A DNA stretch of 64,000 bases, taken from positions 1-64,000 of the forward strand of contig CATXUX010000017.1 in the NCBI GenBank assembly GCA_958402795.1, read 5' to 3'. Shown in pieces: positions 38,955-48,840 of the stretch (position 1 is the stretch's first letter; the number at the start of each line of letters is the position of its first letter). Made by a program: the position numbers and the translations under genes. The notes under the pieces are model-generated. The model searched no databases. It was given only the letters and a program-made list of their open reading frames with translations, and was not told the DNA's origin. The stretch is from an uncultured Lachnospiraceae bacterium. Its GTDB lineage: Bacteria; Bacillota; Clostridia; Lachnospirales; Lachnospiraceae.

Positions 38955-41318
38955 ATGAAGAGACGAGCAATCGCCTTTTTACTTGCCGCAGCGCTGTGCT
39001 TTACAGCGCTGCCGGCAGTTTCGCTGGCAGAAGAGGAAACGACTGAAGAGGAGCCGGTGCAGGAGAAAACGGTAGTTGAGAACATTACCGGGATGGACGA
39101 GTACGGGAATGTATATGAGACAGACCGGGAAGCACATCTGGTAGAAGATGCGGGTGCCATGTTCAGAGCGCGGAGCGAGTCGTACGATATCGTGAACTTT
39201 AATACGAAAGGCGCGGTAGTGACGGAATACACAGAGGCAGACACCGGACAGGCGGGGTATACATGCGGCGCCTACGGCGCGGATGCGGCATATTTGAAAA
39301 CAGAAGGCGATATGGTGTATTTCTTATTATCCGGCGTGGTCGGCAAGGTGAAAAGCAGTGAAGTGCAGCTGATATGCCTTTCTTCTGCAAAATCCGTCAG
39401 CTGTTATACGGTTTCTAATGGGAAACTGCTGCACAATATCTCGACAGATATGACAACGCCGGGATATGTAAGCAGCCTGTACAACGGTCCGGCGCCCTCT
39501 TATCTGAAGACGAACACGAATTACTACAGCTATGACGGACATTACTTTTACACCGATTACAGTACAATGCTGGAAGATTACCGGGCAGGGAACCGCAGCC
39601 GTGCTGTGAATGCCGGTCAGCCGTATTTTAACTATTTTCAGTATCTTCCGCTGAGAGGAAAATCGGACTACAGTGCTGATAAGCTACAGACTATGATCAA
39701 TAACAGAGTGGGCGCTTCCTCTAAAATGTATAATACGGGCACGTATATGAATCAGATGCAGAACACGTACGGGGTAAACCAGCTCATGATTGCTGCGATC
39801 GCGGCGAATGAAAGTGCGTGGGGGAACAGTTCCATTGCACAGGAAAAAAACAATCTGTTCGGACTAAATGCGGTGGATTCTTCGCCGGGGGAGAGTGCGA
39901 ATTCTTACGGCAGCGTGAATGCGTGTATCAAAGATTTTGCAGAGACGTATATGTCGAAACGCTATCTGCGGTCCGGGTATACATACTACAGGGGCGGATT
40001 TGTAGGGAATAAAGCGAGCGGCATCAATGTGAGCTACGGCTCAGATCCGTACTGGGGCGAGAAGGCGGCTGCAATTGCATGGAACCTGGACAGTGAGAAC
40101 GGCAGCGGGGATGCAGGCCGGTATACGATCGGAATCAAAGACCTGCTGGGCAATCAGCATACAAGCCTGAATGTGCGGAAAGAAAGCAATACGGGTTCGG
40201 CCGTTTTGTACACAACGGTTCCGCAGTCACAGTATGCGTTCCTGATCCTGGATGACAAGAGTCAGAACGGGTTCTATAAAGTGCAGAGCGATCCTGTCCT
40301 GAATGGCGGAAGAACAGGAATTGATACGAGTACGGGTGTATACAATAGCGGCTCGATGTACGGATATGTCAGCACGGATTATGTGACGGTTGTGAATACC
40401 GGTAAGAATCAATCCGGTACAACGGATAACGGATCCGATCAAAAGACGGCGACAGTGAGTTATCAGACCCATGTGCAAAATATCGGATGGCAGTCTGCGG
40501 TGTCGAACGGAAACACCAGTGGTACAGAAGGAAAATCGCTGCGGCTGGAAGCACTACAGATCAATCTGAACGATACCGACGTCATGGGAAGTGTACAGTA
40601 TCGCACTCATGTGCAGGACATCGGCTGGCAGTCCTATGTGAATGAGGGGGAAGTATCGGGAACAACGGGGAATGGACTCCGGATGGAGGCGGTTGAGATC
40701 AGACTGACTGATAAAATGGCAGAACAGTACGATATATATTACCGCACACATGTCCAGAACTTCGGCTGGCTGGACTGGGCGAAGAACGGCGCTTCTGCAG
40801 GAAGCTCCGGATACGGATACCGCATGGAAGCCATTCAGATCAGGCTTGTGCAAAAAGGCGGAAAAGCACCCGGCACGACAGATCAGCCTTATAAGCAGAA
40901 TGGTTCGGATGTTTCCTATAGTACCCATGTGCAGAATATCGGCTGGCAGAATGCAGTAGCAGGTAATGTGGTGAGCGGAACAGAAGGCCAGTCTCTGCGT
41001 CTGGAAGCACTGAAGATCAGTCTGACGGGTCAGGAATATACGGGAAATATCCTATATTCCGTTCATATTCAGGACATCGGATGGCAGGATCAGAAAAAGA
41101 ACGGCGAAATGGCGGGGACGAGCGGACAGTCGAAACGTCTGGAAGCGGTGAAGATCCAGCTGAGCGGAGAGATCGCAAAGCATTATGACGTGTATTACAG
41201 CGTTCATATTCAGGATTACGGATGGAGCGGCTGGGTGAAAAACGGAGCGGCCGCCGGTACGACAGGGCAGTCAAAAAGGCTGGAGGCGATCCGCATAAAA
41301 CTTATTCAGAAAAATTGA
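38955..41318 (+). CDS. secreted glucosaminidase with six ChW repeats
   Basis: The 787-residue protein has a signal peptide (to about residue 26), an N-terminal region of unknown fold (60-230) and a glucosaminidase domain (about 240-390) with MIAAIAANESAWGNSSIA, where the glutamate of NES is the likely catalytic acid, and NNLFGLNA. An SH3b-like segment (about 395-480; SLNVRKESNTGSAVLYT) and six ChW repeats (498-787) follow. It should hydrolyse the GlcNAc-MurNAc bond of peptidoglycan, complementing the GH25 muramidase. It is the last gene of the ChW run. Confidence 0.92.
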   Translation: MKRRAIAFLLAAALCFTALPAVSLAEEETTEEEPVQEKTVVENITGMDEYGNVYETDREAHLVEDAGAMFRARSESYDIVNFNTKGAVVTEYTEADTGQAGYTCGAYGADAAYLKTEGDMVYFLLSGVVGKVKSSEVQLICLSSAKSVSCYTVSNGKLLHNISTDMTTPGYVSSLYNGPAPSYLKTNTNYYSYDGHYFYTDYSTMLEDYRAGNRSRAVNAGQPYFNYFQYLPLRGKSDYSADKLQTMINNRVGASSKMYNTGTYMNQMQNTYGVNQLMIAAIAANESAWGNSSIAQEKNNLFGLNAVDSSPGESANSYGSVNACIKDFAETYMSKRYLRSGYTYYRGGFVGNKASGINVSYGSDPYWGEKAAAIAWNLDSENGSGDAGRYTIGIKDLLGNQHTSLNVRKESNTGSAVLYTTVPQSQYAFLILDDKSQNGFYKVQSDPVLNGGRTGIDTSTGVYNSGSMYGYVSTDYVTVVNTGKNQSGTTDNGSDQKTATVSYQTHVQNIGWQSAVSNGNTSGTEGKSLRLEALQINLNDTDVMGSVQYRTHVQDIGWQSYVNEGEVSGTTGNGLRMEAVEIRLTDKMAEQYDIYYRTHVQNFGWLDWAKNGASAGSSGYGYRMEAIQIRLVQKGGKAPGTTDQPYKQNGSDVSYSTHVQNIGWQNAVAGNVVSGTEGQSLRLEALKISLTGQEYTGNILYSVHIQDIGWQDQKKNGEMAGTSGQSKRLEAVKIQLSGEIAKHYDVYYSVHIQDYGWSGWVKNGAAAGTTGQSKRLEAIRIKLIQKN

Positions 41319-41343
41319 CAAAAGAAGATTGTTTTGATATACT
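41315..41343 (+). promoter_or_regulatory. consensus promoter overlapping the glucosaminidase stop
   Basis: TTGACA (41315-41320) and TATACT (41338-41343) are 17 bp apart. The TGA stop codon of the glucosaminidase gene lies within the -35 box. It would transcribe the polymer-export block through a leader that contains a terminator-like hairpin. Confidence 0.8.
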
Positions 41344-41370
41344 CGTACTGTATTTATATGAGGATTTGGG

Positions 41371-41418
41371 AGCCAGAATAAGAGCGTATAGGGACAATCC
41401 CCTTGTTTTCTGGCTTTT
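41371..41418 (+). terminator. leader hairpin, terminator or attenuator
   Basis: AGCCAGAA (41371-41378) pairs with TTCTGGCT (41408-41415), with an inner AGGG/CCCT stem, and is followed by TTTTAT. It lies downstream of the 41315 promoter and upstream of the first gene at 41442. It could end ChW transcripts, attenuate the next operon, or serve an antitermination factor. Confidence 0.6.
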
Positions 41419-41441
41419 ATAGTGTTTAGGAGAATACTTTT

Positions 41442-42446
41442 ATGTGTGGAAAGTTACTTACGGTTGTAGTTCCTGCTTACAATGTGGAGAACTATCTGGA
41501 TGAGTGCCTGCATTCCTTTATTGATGAAAGAGTGCTGGAGAAGGTGGAGGTGCTGGTTGTCAATGACGGTTCGACAGATGAAACAGCAAAAATCGCATCC
41601 AGGTATGAACATTCATATCCTCAGACATTCCGGCTGATCACGAAGGAGAACGGCGGGCACGGCTCGACTATAAACCGGGGACTGGCAGAAGCGCAGGGAA
41701 CGTATTTCAAAGTGGTTGACGGAGATGACTGGGTAGACACAGATAACTTTGTGCGGCTTGTAAGACTGCTGGGCAGAACGGATGCAGATATTGTGGCGAG
41801 CAATTATACATGGATCGATCATGAGACGAAGCAGCCGACAAAGAAGCAGGAACACCCGTTTAACGGGATTGAATATGGAAGACAGTATGATTTTTCAGAA
41901 ATCGCAGATAAGGTATTCATGGATATCCATGCTATGACGGTGCGAACGGATACGGCGAGGAAAAGCGGAGAAAAGATTGATGAGCACACATATTATGTAG
42001 ATGTAGAGTATGTGACATTTCCGATTCCGTATGTGGAGACGGTTCTGTTTCAGAAGGAATCTGTTTACAGGTATCGTCTCGGCAGACCGGGACAGAGCAT
42101 GTCCATTGAGAAGATGCAGAAGAATCTCAAGAATCATCTGCGTGTGCTTCTACATCTGAACCGGTATTATGAGAAGGTGAAAGACTGGGCAGATGAGGAT
42201 CGGCGTCTGTATATGAACCGGCAGATTGCCCAGATGCTGACGAGCCAGATGAAGATCTATATCAGCTTCCCGATGAAAAGTAAAATGAGAAAAGAAGCCA
42301 TGAAGCTGGATGCGTATTTCTACCATAAGAACCGGGATGCCTATGATCTTGTGACGAATCCGGCAGTTCTGCTGCTGCGGAAAACAAATTATGCAGCGTT
42401 TCCGCTTGCCGTACTTGCGTTTAAAGGCAGGAGAGACACTTATTAG
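41442..42446 (+). CDS. family 2 glycosyltransferase
   Basis: The 334-residue cytoplasmic GT-A enzyme has LTVVVPAYNVENYLDEC, VVNDGSTDET and the metal motif VDGDDWVD near 92. A C-terminal extension of about 100 residues has several basic patches and no membrane segment. Donor and acceptor are unknown. It is the first gene after the leader hairpin, and the ABC exporter follows. Confidence 0.88.
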   Translation: MCGKLLTVVVPAYNVENYLDECLHSFIDERVLEKVEVLVVNDGSTDETAKIASRYEHSYPQTFRLITKENGGHGSTINRGLAEAQGTYFKVVDGDDWVDTDNFVRLVRLLGRTDADIVASNYTWIDHETKQPTKKQEHPFNGIEYGRQYDFSEIADKVFMDIHAMTVRTDTARKSGEKIDEHTYYVDVEYVTFPIPYVETVLFQKESVYRYRLGRPGQSMSIEKMQKNLKNHLRVLLHLNRYYEKVKDWADEDRRLYMNRQIAQMLTSQMKIYISFPMKSKMRKEAMKLDAYFYHKNRDAYDLVTNPAVLLLRKTNYAAFPLAVLAFKGRRDTY

Positions 42447-42474
42447 ATTTTTTAGAAAAGGGGAAACAAGGAAA

Positions 42475-43263
42475 ATGAGTTTGATGAGAGACCGAATCAA
42501 TACTTTCTGGAAGTACAAAGATTTACTGCGGGAACTGGTAGTACGGGATTTAAAGCTAAAATACAGAAGAAGTTTTCTTGGGTATTTATGGAGTATTCTG
42601 AGTCCGCTTTTGATCATGATCGTTATGACGCTGGTATTTTCCCATATGTTTGACCGGGGCGTTGACAATTATCCGGTCTATTTCCTGACGGGAAACGTAG
42701 TGTTTGAATTTATTAACAGTTCGACTCATATGGCGATGTATTCCGTGCTGGACAATGCAGCGCTTCTGAAAAAGATCTATGTTCCGAAGTATATATTCAC
42801 ACTTGCGAAGATCACCAGTTCGCTGGTTGAATTTTTGTTTTCTCTGGGGGCGCTCCTTGTCGTGATGCTGTTTACGCGTACTCCACTGACACACTATGCG
42901 CTTGGACTTCCGGTAGTGGCGATCCAGATTTATCTGTTTGCGCTTGGACTGGGATTCTTCCTTTCGGCGGCGAATGTATTTTTCCGTGATGTGCAGTATA
43001 TTTATAATGCGTTTACAACGGCATGGATGTATGCAACTCCGATTTTTTATCCGGTAGAATATCTGTCGGAAAGTATGCAGTGGATTATAGTGAACTTAAA
43101 TCCGGCATATTATTATGTGCAGCATTTCCGGGATCTGATGTATTATAACTGTTGGCCTGATGCAAAAATATTCTGGGGCGGCTGGATTTTTTCAATATTG
43201 ATGCTTGCGGTCGGACTGCTTGTGTTCAAAAAGTCACAGGACAACTTTATATTATATGTGTAG
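42475..43263 (+). CDS. ABC-2 polysaccharide exporter permease (TagG/Wzm-like)
   Basis: The 262-residue protein has six membrane segments and the ABC-2 signature order, starting with LVVRDLKLKYRRSFLGYLWS, a cytoplasmic entry typical of TagG/RfbA-type exporters. With the ATPase next to it, it should carry a lipid-linked glycan or teichoic-acid-like polymer across the membrane. ATG 42475 is preferred over the longer frame from 42391, which overlaps the upstream gene. ATG 42484 is also possible. Confidence 0.92.
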   Translation: MSLMRDRINTFWKYKDLLRELVVRDLKLKYRRSFLGYLWSILSPLLIMIVMTLVFSHMFDRGVDNYPVYFLTGNVVFEFINSSTHMAMYSVLDNAALLKKIYVPKYIFTLAKITSSLVEFLFSLGALLVVMLFTRTPLTHYALGLPVVAIQIYLFALGLGFFLSAANVFFRDVQYIYNAFTTAWMYATPIFYPVEYLSESMQWIIVNLNPAYYYVQHFRDLMYYNCWPDAKIFWGGWIFSILMLAVGLLVFKKSQDNFILYV

Positions 43264-43272
43264 GAGAGAACA

Positions 43273-44016
43273 ATGGAAGAAAGAGATATTGCGGTTAATG
43301 TCACCGATCTTACGATTCGGTTTAATCTGTCACAGGAAAAGGTAGATAATTTAAAAGAGTATCTTGTAAAACTGATGAAGCGCCAGTTGATGTTTCAGGA
43401 ATTTCTGGCTTTGAAGGATATCAATCTGAAGGTCCGTCAGGGCGAGGCGTGGGGACTGATCGGCGTAAACGGTTCCGGGAAATCAACGCTTTTGAAGGCG
43501 ATATGCGGGATCCTGAAGCCTTATAAGGGCAGCGTGGAAACCTATGGCACAATTGCTCCGCTGATCGAGCTTGGCGCCGGATTTGATATGAATATGACGG
43601 CGAAGGAAAATGTGTATCTGAACGGAACGGTGCTTGGACATTCAAGAAAATTTATGGAAGAGCACATGGAAGAGATCATCCATTTCGCGGAACTGGAAAA
43701 TTTCGTGGATGTTCCGATCAAGAATTTCTCTTCCGGTATGCAGGCCAGACTTGGTTTTGCCATTGCGACAATGGTGAAGCCGGATATCCTTGTGGTGGAT
43801 GAGATTCTGTCGGTTGGAGACTACCAGTTTCAGCAGAAATGCTATCAGCGTATGCATGATATGCTTGACGGCGGAACGACATTGCTGTATGTATCACATG
43901 ATATCAGGTCGGTAAGAGAACTGTGCGACCATGCGATCTGGATAGATCACGGCGTTACAAGGATGAGCGGAGAGGCGGAAGAGGTAACAGAGCAGTATAT
44001 GGTTGAAAACCAGTAG
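43273..44016 (+). CDS. ABC exporter ATPase (TagH/Wzt-like)
   Basis: The 247-residue ATPase has Walker A GVNGSGKST near 63-71, signature FSSGMQARLGFA near 150 and Walker B ILVVDEIL near 172. This is the polysaccharide/polyol-phosphate exporter branch. It lacks the C-terminal carbohydrate-binding domain found in some Wzt proteins, so chain-end recognition is not expected. It lies 9 bases after the permease. Confidence 0.94.
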   Translation: MEERDIAVNVTDLTIRFNLSQEKVDNLKEYLVKLMKRQLMFQEFLALKDINLKVRQGEAWGLIGVNGSGKSTLLKAICGILKPYKGSVETYGTIAPLIELGAGFDMNMTAKENVYLNGTVLGHSRKFMEEHMEEIIHFAELENFVDVPIKNFSSGMQARLGFAIATMVKPDILVVDEILSVGDYQFQQKCYQRMHDMLDGGTTLLYVSHDIRSVRELCDHAIWIDHGVTRMSGEAEEVTEQYMVENQ

Positions 44017-44042
44017 ATAACAGGATAAACGGTGGTGTGGGC

Positions 44043-45821
44043 ATGATATTACAGAAGTTTGTATTTGGATCCGGCTCCGGACAGGAGAGAGCGCTGTATT
44101 ATAAGGGGGAGCAAATCCGGCATGAAAAGGAACATTTGAGTATCTCAAAAGGTGCATGCCTGGATTTCGAAACATATTTTAATATATTTTCTGCAGAAAA
44201 ATGGAAAAAATATACGAATGTGGAAAATATCTTTCTCTGTGTGGAACTGTCGGGAAAAGCAGCAGTTTCCATATTTGGACTGACGACCCGGAATGAAGAA
44301 ACTGTGAAGAGTCTCCTGCTGGAAACACGTTTGTGCGGGAAAGACCATTCGTCGGAAAGATGTCCCGTTTTTGCACTGCCAAAGGAAGGTGTGATCGGGA
44401 TCGAGATCACTGCCGAAGAAGATTGTGAGATATACGGTGCATATTACGGAACGGATGATCTTCTGCCCGTCCGGGATGTTCATATCGGAATTGGGATATG
44501 TACGTTTTGCCGGGAACAGTATGTAGAACATAATATGAAAGTTCTGACGGAAGAACTGCTTAAAAATCCGTCGGCACTTTCTCATGGGCACATCTCAGTA
44601 TGCATTTCGGATAATGCAGGAACCCTTGATCAGACAAAAATAGAAAATGAGCAGATTCGGATCATACCGAATAAAAATCTGGGCGGGGTCGGCGGATTTA
44701 CAAGGACGATGCTGGAGTATATGCAGGAAGGCACGGCAACCCACATTCTTTTAATGGACGATGATGGTATTATTTCAACAGAATCTATTGAGCGCACCTA
44801 TATGCTGCTGACACTGCTGAAGGAAACATACTGGAATTACATCATTGGCGGATCTCTTCTGCGGGAAGATATGCCTGCCGTCCAGTATGAATGCGGCGCC
44901 TGCTGGAACAGTGGTGATATTGTAGCAGTGAATCATGATTTTGATCTCAGCCGGATTGATGATGTGGTAAAAAACGAATGTATTCAGAAGACGGAATACA
45001 CAGGCTGGTGGTATGCATGCATACCGGCGGAATTTATCCGGAAAAACAAGCTGCCGCTTCCCTTTTTCATTCACCGGGATGATATTGAGTATGGACTTCG
45101 TGCAGCCGGGCATTTTATCTATTTAAACGGCATCTGTGTGTGGAGTGAAGGATTTGAAAATAAACTGCCGGGATTTCTGGAATACTATGATGTAAGAAAT
45201 CTGGCGATCACCAACGCAATCCACGATGATTCATATACGGCAAAAGATTTTAAAAAGATGCTGTTCATACAGGTAAGCAGTAATATCGGAAAGTACCGCT
45301 ATCAATATGTGGATCTGAACCTGAAAGGCGCGGTCGATTTTCTGCGGGGGTTCTGGTGGTTCTACGAAAAAGATACACTGGAGCTGCACGGGGAACTGAG
45401 AAAATATAATTACCAGGCAGAACCGGCGGAAAAATATATCGGCTATCACGGGATTGAACAGGAGGATCTGAATGCCTGCGGCCATCCGGATGCGGACGTT
45501 CCGCCAAAACCGGTGATGCTGTGGCGTATGGCAACGCTCAACGGACATTTCTTTCCGCCGAAGAGGGGAAAGACAAAAGTAGTGAGACCGTTTCCCAATA
45601 TCTATGAATTGTATCGGTGCAGGGAGGTCGTATATGCAGACTGCACAGGTAAGGCAGTATGTGTCAGACGGAGTGTGAAAGAGCTGGTAAAGGCTTATGG
45701 AAAGTTATTGAGGGTATTCCATTTGATAGATAAGCATTATGACCGGGCAAAAGAGGGGTATAAACAGGAATACCGCAGACTGACGACAGAGACATTCTGG
45801 CGGAAGTATCTGGAGATATGA
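44043..45821 (+). CDS. GlfT2-like galactofuranosyltransferase, copy 1
   Basis: The 592-residue protein has the GlfT2-type layout. An N-terminal beta-rich domain (about 1-150) is followed by a GT-A core (150-400) with NKNLGGVGGFTRTM, LLMDDDGI (about 237) and the acceptor-side WWYACIP and IHRDDIEYG (about 343), then a helical C-terminal domain. GlfT2 builds galactofuranose chains from UDP-Galf. The glf gene downstream makes that donor. GTG 44037 is an alternative start. The second copy lies 22 bases downstream. Confidence 0.88.
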   Translation: MILQKFVFGSGSGQERALYYKGEQIRHEKEHLSISKGACLDFETYFNIFSAEKWKKYTNVENIFLCVELSGKAAVSIFGLTTRNEETVKSLLLETRLCGKDHSSERCPVFALPKEGVIGIEITAEEDCEIYGAYYGTDDLLPVRDVHIGIGICTFCREQYVEHNMKVLTEELLKNPSALSHGHISVCISDNAGTLDQTKIENEQIRIIPNKNLGGVGGFTRTMLEYMQEGTATHILLMDDDGIISTESIERTYMLLTLLKETYWNYIIGGSLLREDMPAVQYECGACWNSGDIVAVNHDFDLSRIDDVVKNECIQKTEYTGWWYACIPAEFIRKNKLPLPFFIHRDDIEYGLRAAGHFIYLNGICVWSEGFENKLPGFLEYYDVRNLAITNAIHDDSYTAKDFKKMLFIQVSSNIGKYRYQYVDLNLKGAVDFLRGFWWFYEKDTLELHGELRKYNYQAEPAEKYIGYHGIEQEDLNACGHPDADVPPKPVMLWRMATLNGHFFPPKRGKTKVVRPFPNIYELYRCREVVYADCTGKAVCVRRSVKELVKAYGKLLRVFHLIDKHYDRAKEGYKQEYRRLTTETFWRKYLEI

Positions 45822-45842
45822 TAAGGAGGTATGTGATAAACA

Positions 45843-47669
45843 ATGGAAGTAAAACTGCAGAGCATTCTGTTTCCGGACAGAGAAGAATATACGGATTATA
45901 CAAATTTATTTTTTAAGGCAGGTCAGGGAATCTATAACAAGGAGAATAAAAGTCTTTCCTTTGTAAAGTTTACGTCGTGCGATTTTGCCGTGTATCTGAA
46001 TGCATTTTCCATGAAAAAGTGGAAGAAACATACAAAGATCGGGCGTGTCACGCTGAAACTGGATGTGGAGGGCGAGTTTGAACTGGTGTTGTCGGGATAC
46101 CATAGAATTCAGGAATCCGCCAAGCGCGTTTTGCTGAAGAAGAAAACATTTTCCTGCAAAGAAAGAACAGAGATATGCATAGATATTCCGGATAATAAAG
46201 AGACGCTGGTAGGGTTTGAACTCCGGTCATATACGGATTGCAGTGTGTATGGCGGAGGATATTATACAGAAGTAGAGGAAAAGGACTTTAACGAGGTACG
46301 GCTGTCCATTGCAACGACAACATTTAAAAAAGAGGATTTCATCCGAAAGAATGTAAAAATGCTGAGAGAGGAGATCTTCTCTTCGGACGATATGATCGGG
46401 CAGAATGTATATCTTCATATTGTGGACAACGATGAAGGACGTGTCCTTTCCAAAGAAGAATTCGAGGGACCACATATCTATTATCATCGGAATAAAAATG
46501 TGGGCGGCTCCGGCGGCTTTACCCGCGGAATGATCGAATCGCTGCGGCAGGAGCCGAAGGCGACACATGTACTGCTGATGGATGACGACGTGATTGTTCT
46601 TGCAGAGAGTATTAAACGTACTTATATGCTGCTGCTTCTGGCAAAGGAAAAATATAAAGAATATATTATCAGCGGTGCGATGCTCTGCTATGAGCAGATG
46701 GATGAGTTCCATGAAGATGTCGGATACCTTGGGGCAGACGGCGGACAGAATCCGTCGAAACGTCACGGTTCTGTCAGCGATATGGCCGACATGCTGCAGA
46801 AGGAAGAATCAAAAACGAAGAAAGCGGATTCTTACGCCGGATGGTGGTACTGTTGCGTTCCGGCATCCATGATCGAGAGAAACGGCTATGCGCTGCCGCT
46901 GTTTATCCGCGGAGATGACACAGAGTTCAGCTGGCGCAACAATGCAAAGTTTATCACAATGAACGGAATCTGCGTATGGCACATGGGATTCACCTTAAAG
47001 TTCAATTACTTTATGGAATACTATCAGGTGTTCCGCAACCTTCTGATCGCAGAGTCCTGCAATCCCGGTGGCAGAAGAAACCGGATATGGAGTCGGTTCA
47101 CCGGAATGTTCCTGTCGGAAATCCTGCGGTTTAATTATGACGCCGCGGAAATGATCGTCGACGCGATCCGAGATTATCTGAAAGGTCCGAAGTTCATTGA
47201 GGAAGAAAAGTGTCAGGAACGGTTGAAAAAGATGTCGGCGAAGAATGCGAAAATGCAGGATCTGGAGGAATTTTCCGAGTATGGTGTGGATGTTGACTCG
47301 GTATACGAACCGGATATACGGCGTCTCAAAGATACGATTTTGTACAGGCTGACGTTTAACGGTCAGATTTTATGGCCGGAAAAATGGCTGCGGAAAGGTC
47401 CGGCAGTGGTGGCGTATGACTGGTTTTACAATCCGCAGAGGCAGGCGCTGGTGGACAGCGTGATCGCGGTCAATCCGTATGACTATACAGCCGAGATACG
47501 GCGCATTGATAAGAAGCGGTTCCGCCAGGTCGTAAGCTATTATTACCGGACGGTAAAGAGATACAAGAAAATGCATAAACAGGTGGAACAGGCATATTTC
47601 GACAGAAAAGAGTATCTGACTTCATACGAATTCTGGGAGAAATATCTGGAGCTTGACAAATATCAATAA
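45843..47669 (+). CDS. GlfT2-like galactofuranosyltransferase, copy 2
   Basis: The 608-residue paralogue of the previous gene has the same domains: an N-terminal beta domain, NKNVGGSGGFTRGM, LLMDDDVIV (about 245), WWYCCVP and IRGDDTEFSW (about 355). The sequences are clearly diverged, so the two enzymes probably make different linkages or act one after the other, for example as initiator and polymerase. It lies 15 bases before glf. Confidence 0.88.
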   Translation: MEVKLQSILFPDREEYTDYTNLFFKAGQGIYNKENKSLSFVKFTSCDFAVYLNAFSMKKWKKHTKIGRVTLKLDVEGEFELVLSGYHRIQESAKRVLLKKKTFSCKERTEICIDIPDNKETLVGFELRSYTDCSVYGGGYYTEVEEKDFNEVRLSIATTTFKKEDFIRKNVKMLREEIFSSDDMIGQNVYLHIVDNDEGRVLSKEEFEGPHIYYHRNKNVGGSGGFTRGMIESLRQEPKATHVLLMDDDVIVLAESIKRTYMLLLLAKEKYKEYIISGAMLCYEQMDEFHEDVGYLGADGGQNPSKRHGSVSDMADMLQKEESKTKKADSYAGWWYCCVPASMIERNGYALPLFIRGDDTEFSWRNNAKFITMNGICVWHMGFTLKFNYFMEYYQVFRNLLIAESCNPGGRRNRIWSRFTGMFLSEILRFNYDAAEMIVDAIRDYLKGPKFIEEEKCQERLKKMSAKNAKMQDLEEFSEYGVDVDSVYEPDIRRLKDTILYRLTFNGQILWPEKWLRKGPAVVAYDWFYNPQRQALVDSVIAVNPYDYTAEIRRIDKKRFRQVVSYYYRTVKRYKKMHKQVEQAYFDRKEYLTSYEFWEKYLELDKYQ

Positions 47670-47684
47670 AAAGGAGAGAAGAAA

Positions 47685-48785
47685 ATGAAGTATGATTATC
47701 TGGTAGTCGGTTCGGGACTTTACGGAGCGGTTTTTGCATACGAGGCACACAAAAAAGGAAAGAAATGTCTGGTGATTGACAAACGCCCGCATATCGGCGG
47801 AAATATTTATTGTGAAAATATAGAAGGGATCAATGTGCATAAATATGGCGCGCATATTTTCCATACGTCGAATAAGCAGGTGTGGGACTACATCAATCAG
47901 TTCGCGGAATTTAATAATTATATCAATTCTCCGATCGCCATTTATAAAGATGAACTGTACAATATGCCGTTTAACATGAATACATTCAGCAAGATGTGGA
48001 ATATCCGGACTCCGCAGGAGGCGAAAGAAAAGATCGCAGAACAAGTTGCAGCGACTGGAATCACGGAGCCGAAGAATCTGGAAGAGCAGGGACTTTCCCT
48101 TGTCGGTAAAGATGTGTTTGAAAAGCTGGTAAAAGGATATACAGAGAAGCAGTGGGGAAGAGACTGTAAAGATCTGCCGGCATTTATCATCAAGCGCCTG
48201 CCGGTTCGGTTTACGTATGATAATAATTACTTCAATGACAGATACCAGGGAATTCCGATCGGCGGCTACACGAAGATCATCGAGAAAATGCTGGACGGCA
48301 TTGAAGTAATGACAGATACGGATTATTTTGAATTTATAAAAGAAAATGAAGGAATCGCGGACAAGATATTGTTCACCGGAATGATCGATGAGTACTTTGG
48401 ATATCAGCTCGGCGCACTGCAGTATCGTTCCGTGCGTTTTGAGACAGAAGTCCTGGACTGCGACAATTACCAGGGAAATGCCGTGGTAAACTATACAGAC
48501 CGGGAGGTTCCGTATACAAGAATTATCGAGCATAAGCATTTTGAGTTCGGAAAGCAGGAAAAGACGGTGATTTCCCGTGAATATTCCTCAGAGTGGAAAG
48601 TGGGGATGGAACCGTATTATCCGGTAAACGATGAAAAAAATAATAAGCTGTTTGAAGAATACAGAAAACTGGCCGAACAGGAAGAACATGTAATATTCGG
48701 TGGCCGGCTTGGTAATTATAAGTATTATGATATGGATAAAGTGATCGAAGCGGCGCTGGAGACAGTGGAAAAAGAACTTCATTAG
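47685..48785 (+). CDS. glf: UDP-galactopyranose mutase
   Basis: The 366-residue FAD enzyme converts UDP-galactopyranose to UDP-galactofuranose. It shows the FAD site VVGSGLYGAVFA at 6-17, RPHIGGNIY, HKYGAHIFHT with the substrate-near histidine, and FGGRLGNYKYYDMD near the C-terminus. Together with the two GlfT2-like enzymes it is strong evidence that the exported polymer contains galactofuranose. Confidence 0.97.
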   Translation: MKYDYLVVGSGLYGAVFAYEAHKKGKKCLVIDKRPHIGGNIYCENIEGINVHKYGAHIFHTSNKQVWDYINQFAEFNNYINSPIAIYKDELYNMPFNMNTFSKMWNIRTPQEAKEKIAEQVAATGITEPKNLEEQGLSLVGKDVFEKLVKGYTEKQWGRDCKDLPAFIIKRLPVRFTYDNNYFNDRYQGIPIGGYTKIIEKMLDGIEVMTDTDYFEFIKENEGIADKILFTGMIDEYFGYQLGALQYRSVRFETEVLDCDNYQGNAVVNYTDREVPYTRIIEHKHFEFGKQEKTVISREYSSEWKVGMEPYYPVNDEKNNKLFEEYRKLAEQEEHVIFGGRLGNYKYYDMDKVIEAALETVEKELH

Positions 48786-48794
48786 TATCGCAGC

Positions 48795-48812
48795 CGGGGG
48801 CATTTGCCCCCG
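48795..48812 (+). repeat. GC-rich hairpin without U run
   Basis: CGGGGGC (48795-48801) and GCCCCCG (48806-48812) pair around an ATTT loop between glf and the GT-C gene. There is no U tract, so it may pause or process the transcript rather than end it. Confidence 0.6.
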
Positions 48813-48840
48813 CCATCATAATAAGGCAGAGGATAAGAAG

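Noticed and set aside
30098..41318. Repeated DNA in the ChW region as a CRISPR or mobile element
   Set aside because: The repeats are protein-coding ChW modules of uneven spacing. There are no short direct repeats with unique spacers, no transposase and no terminal inverted repeats.
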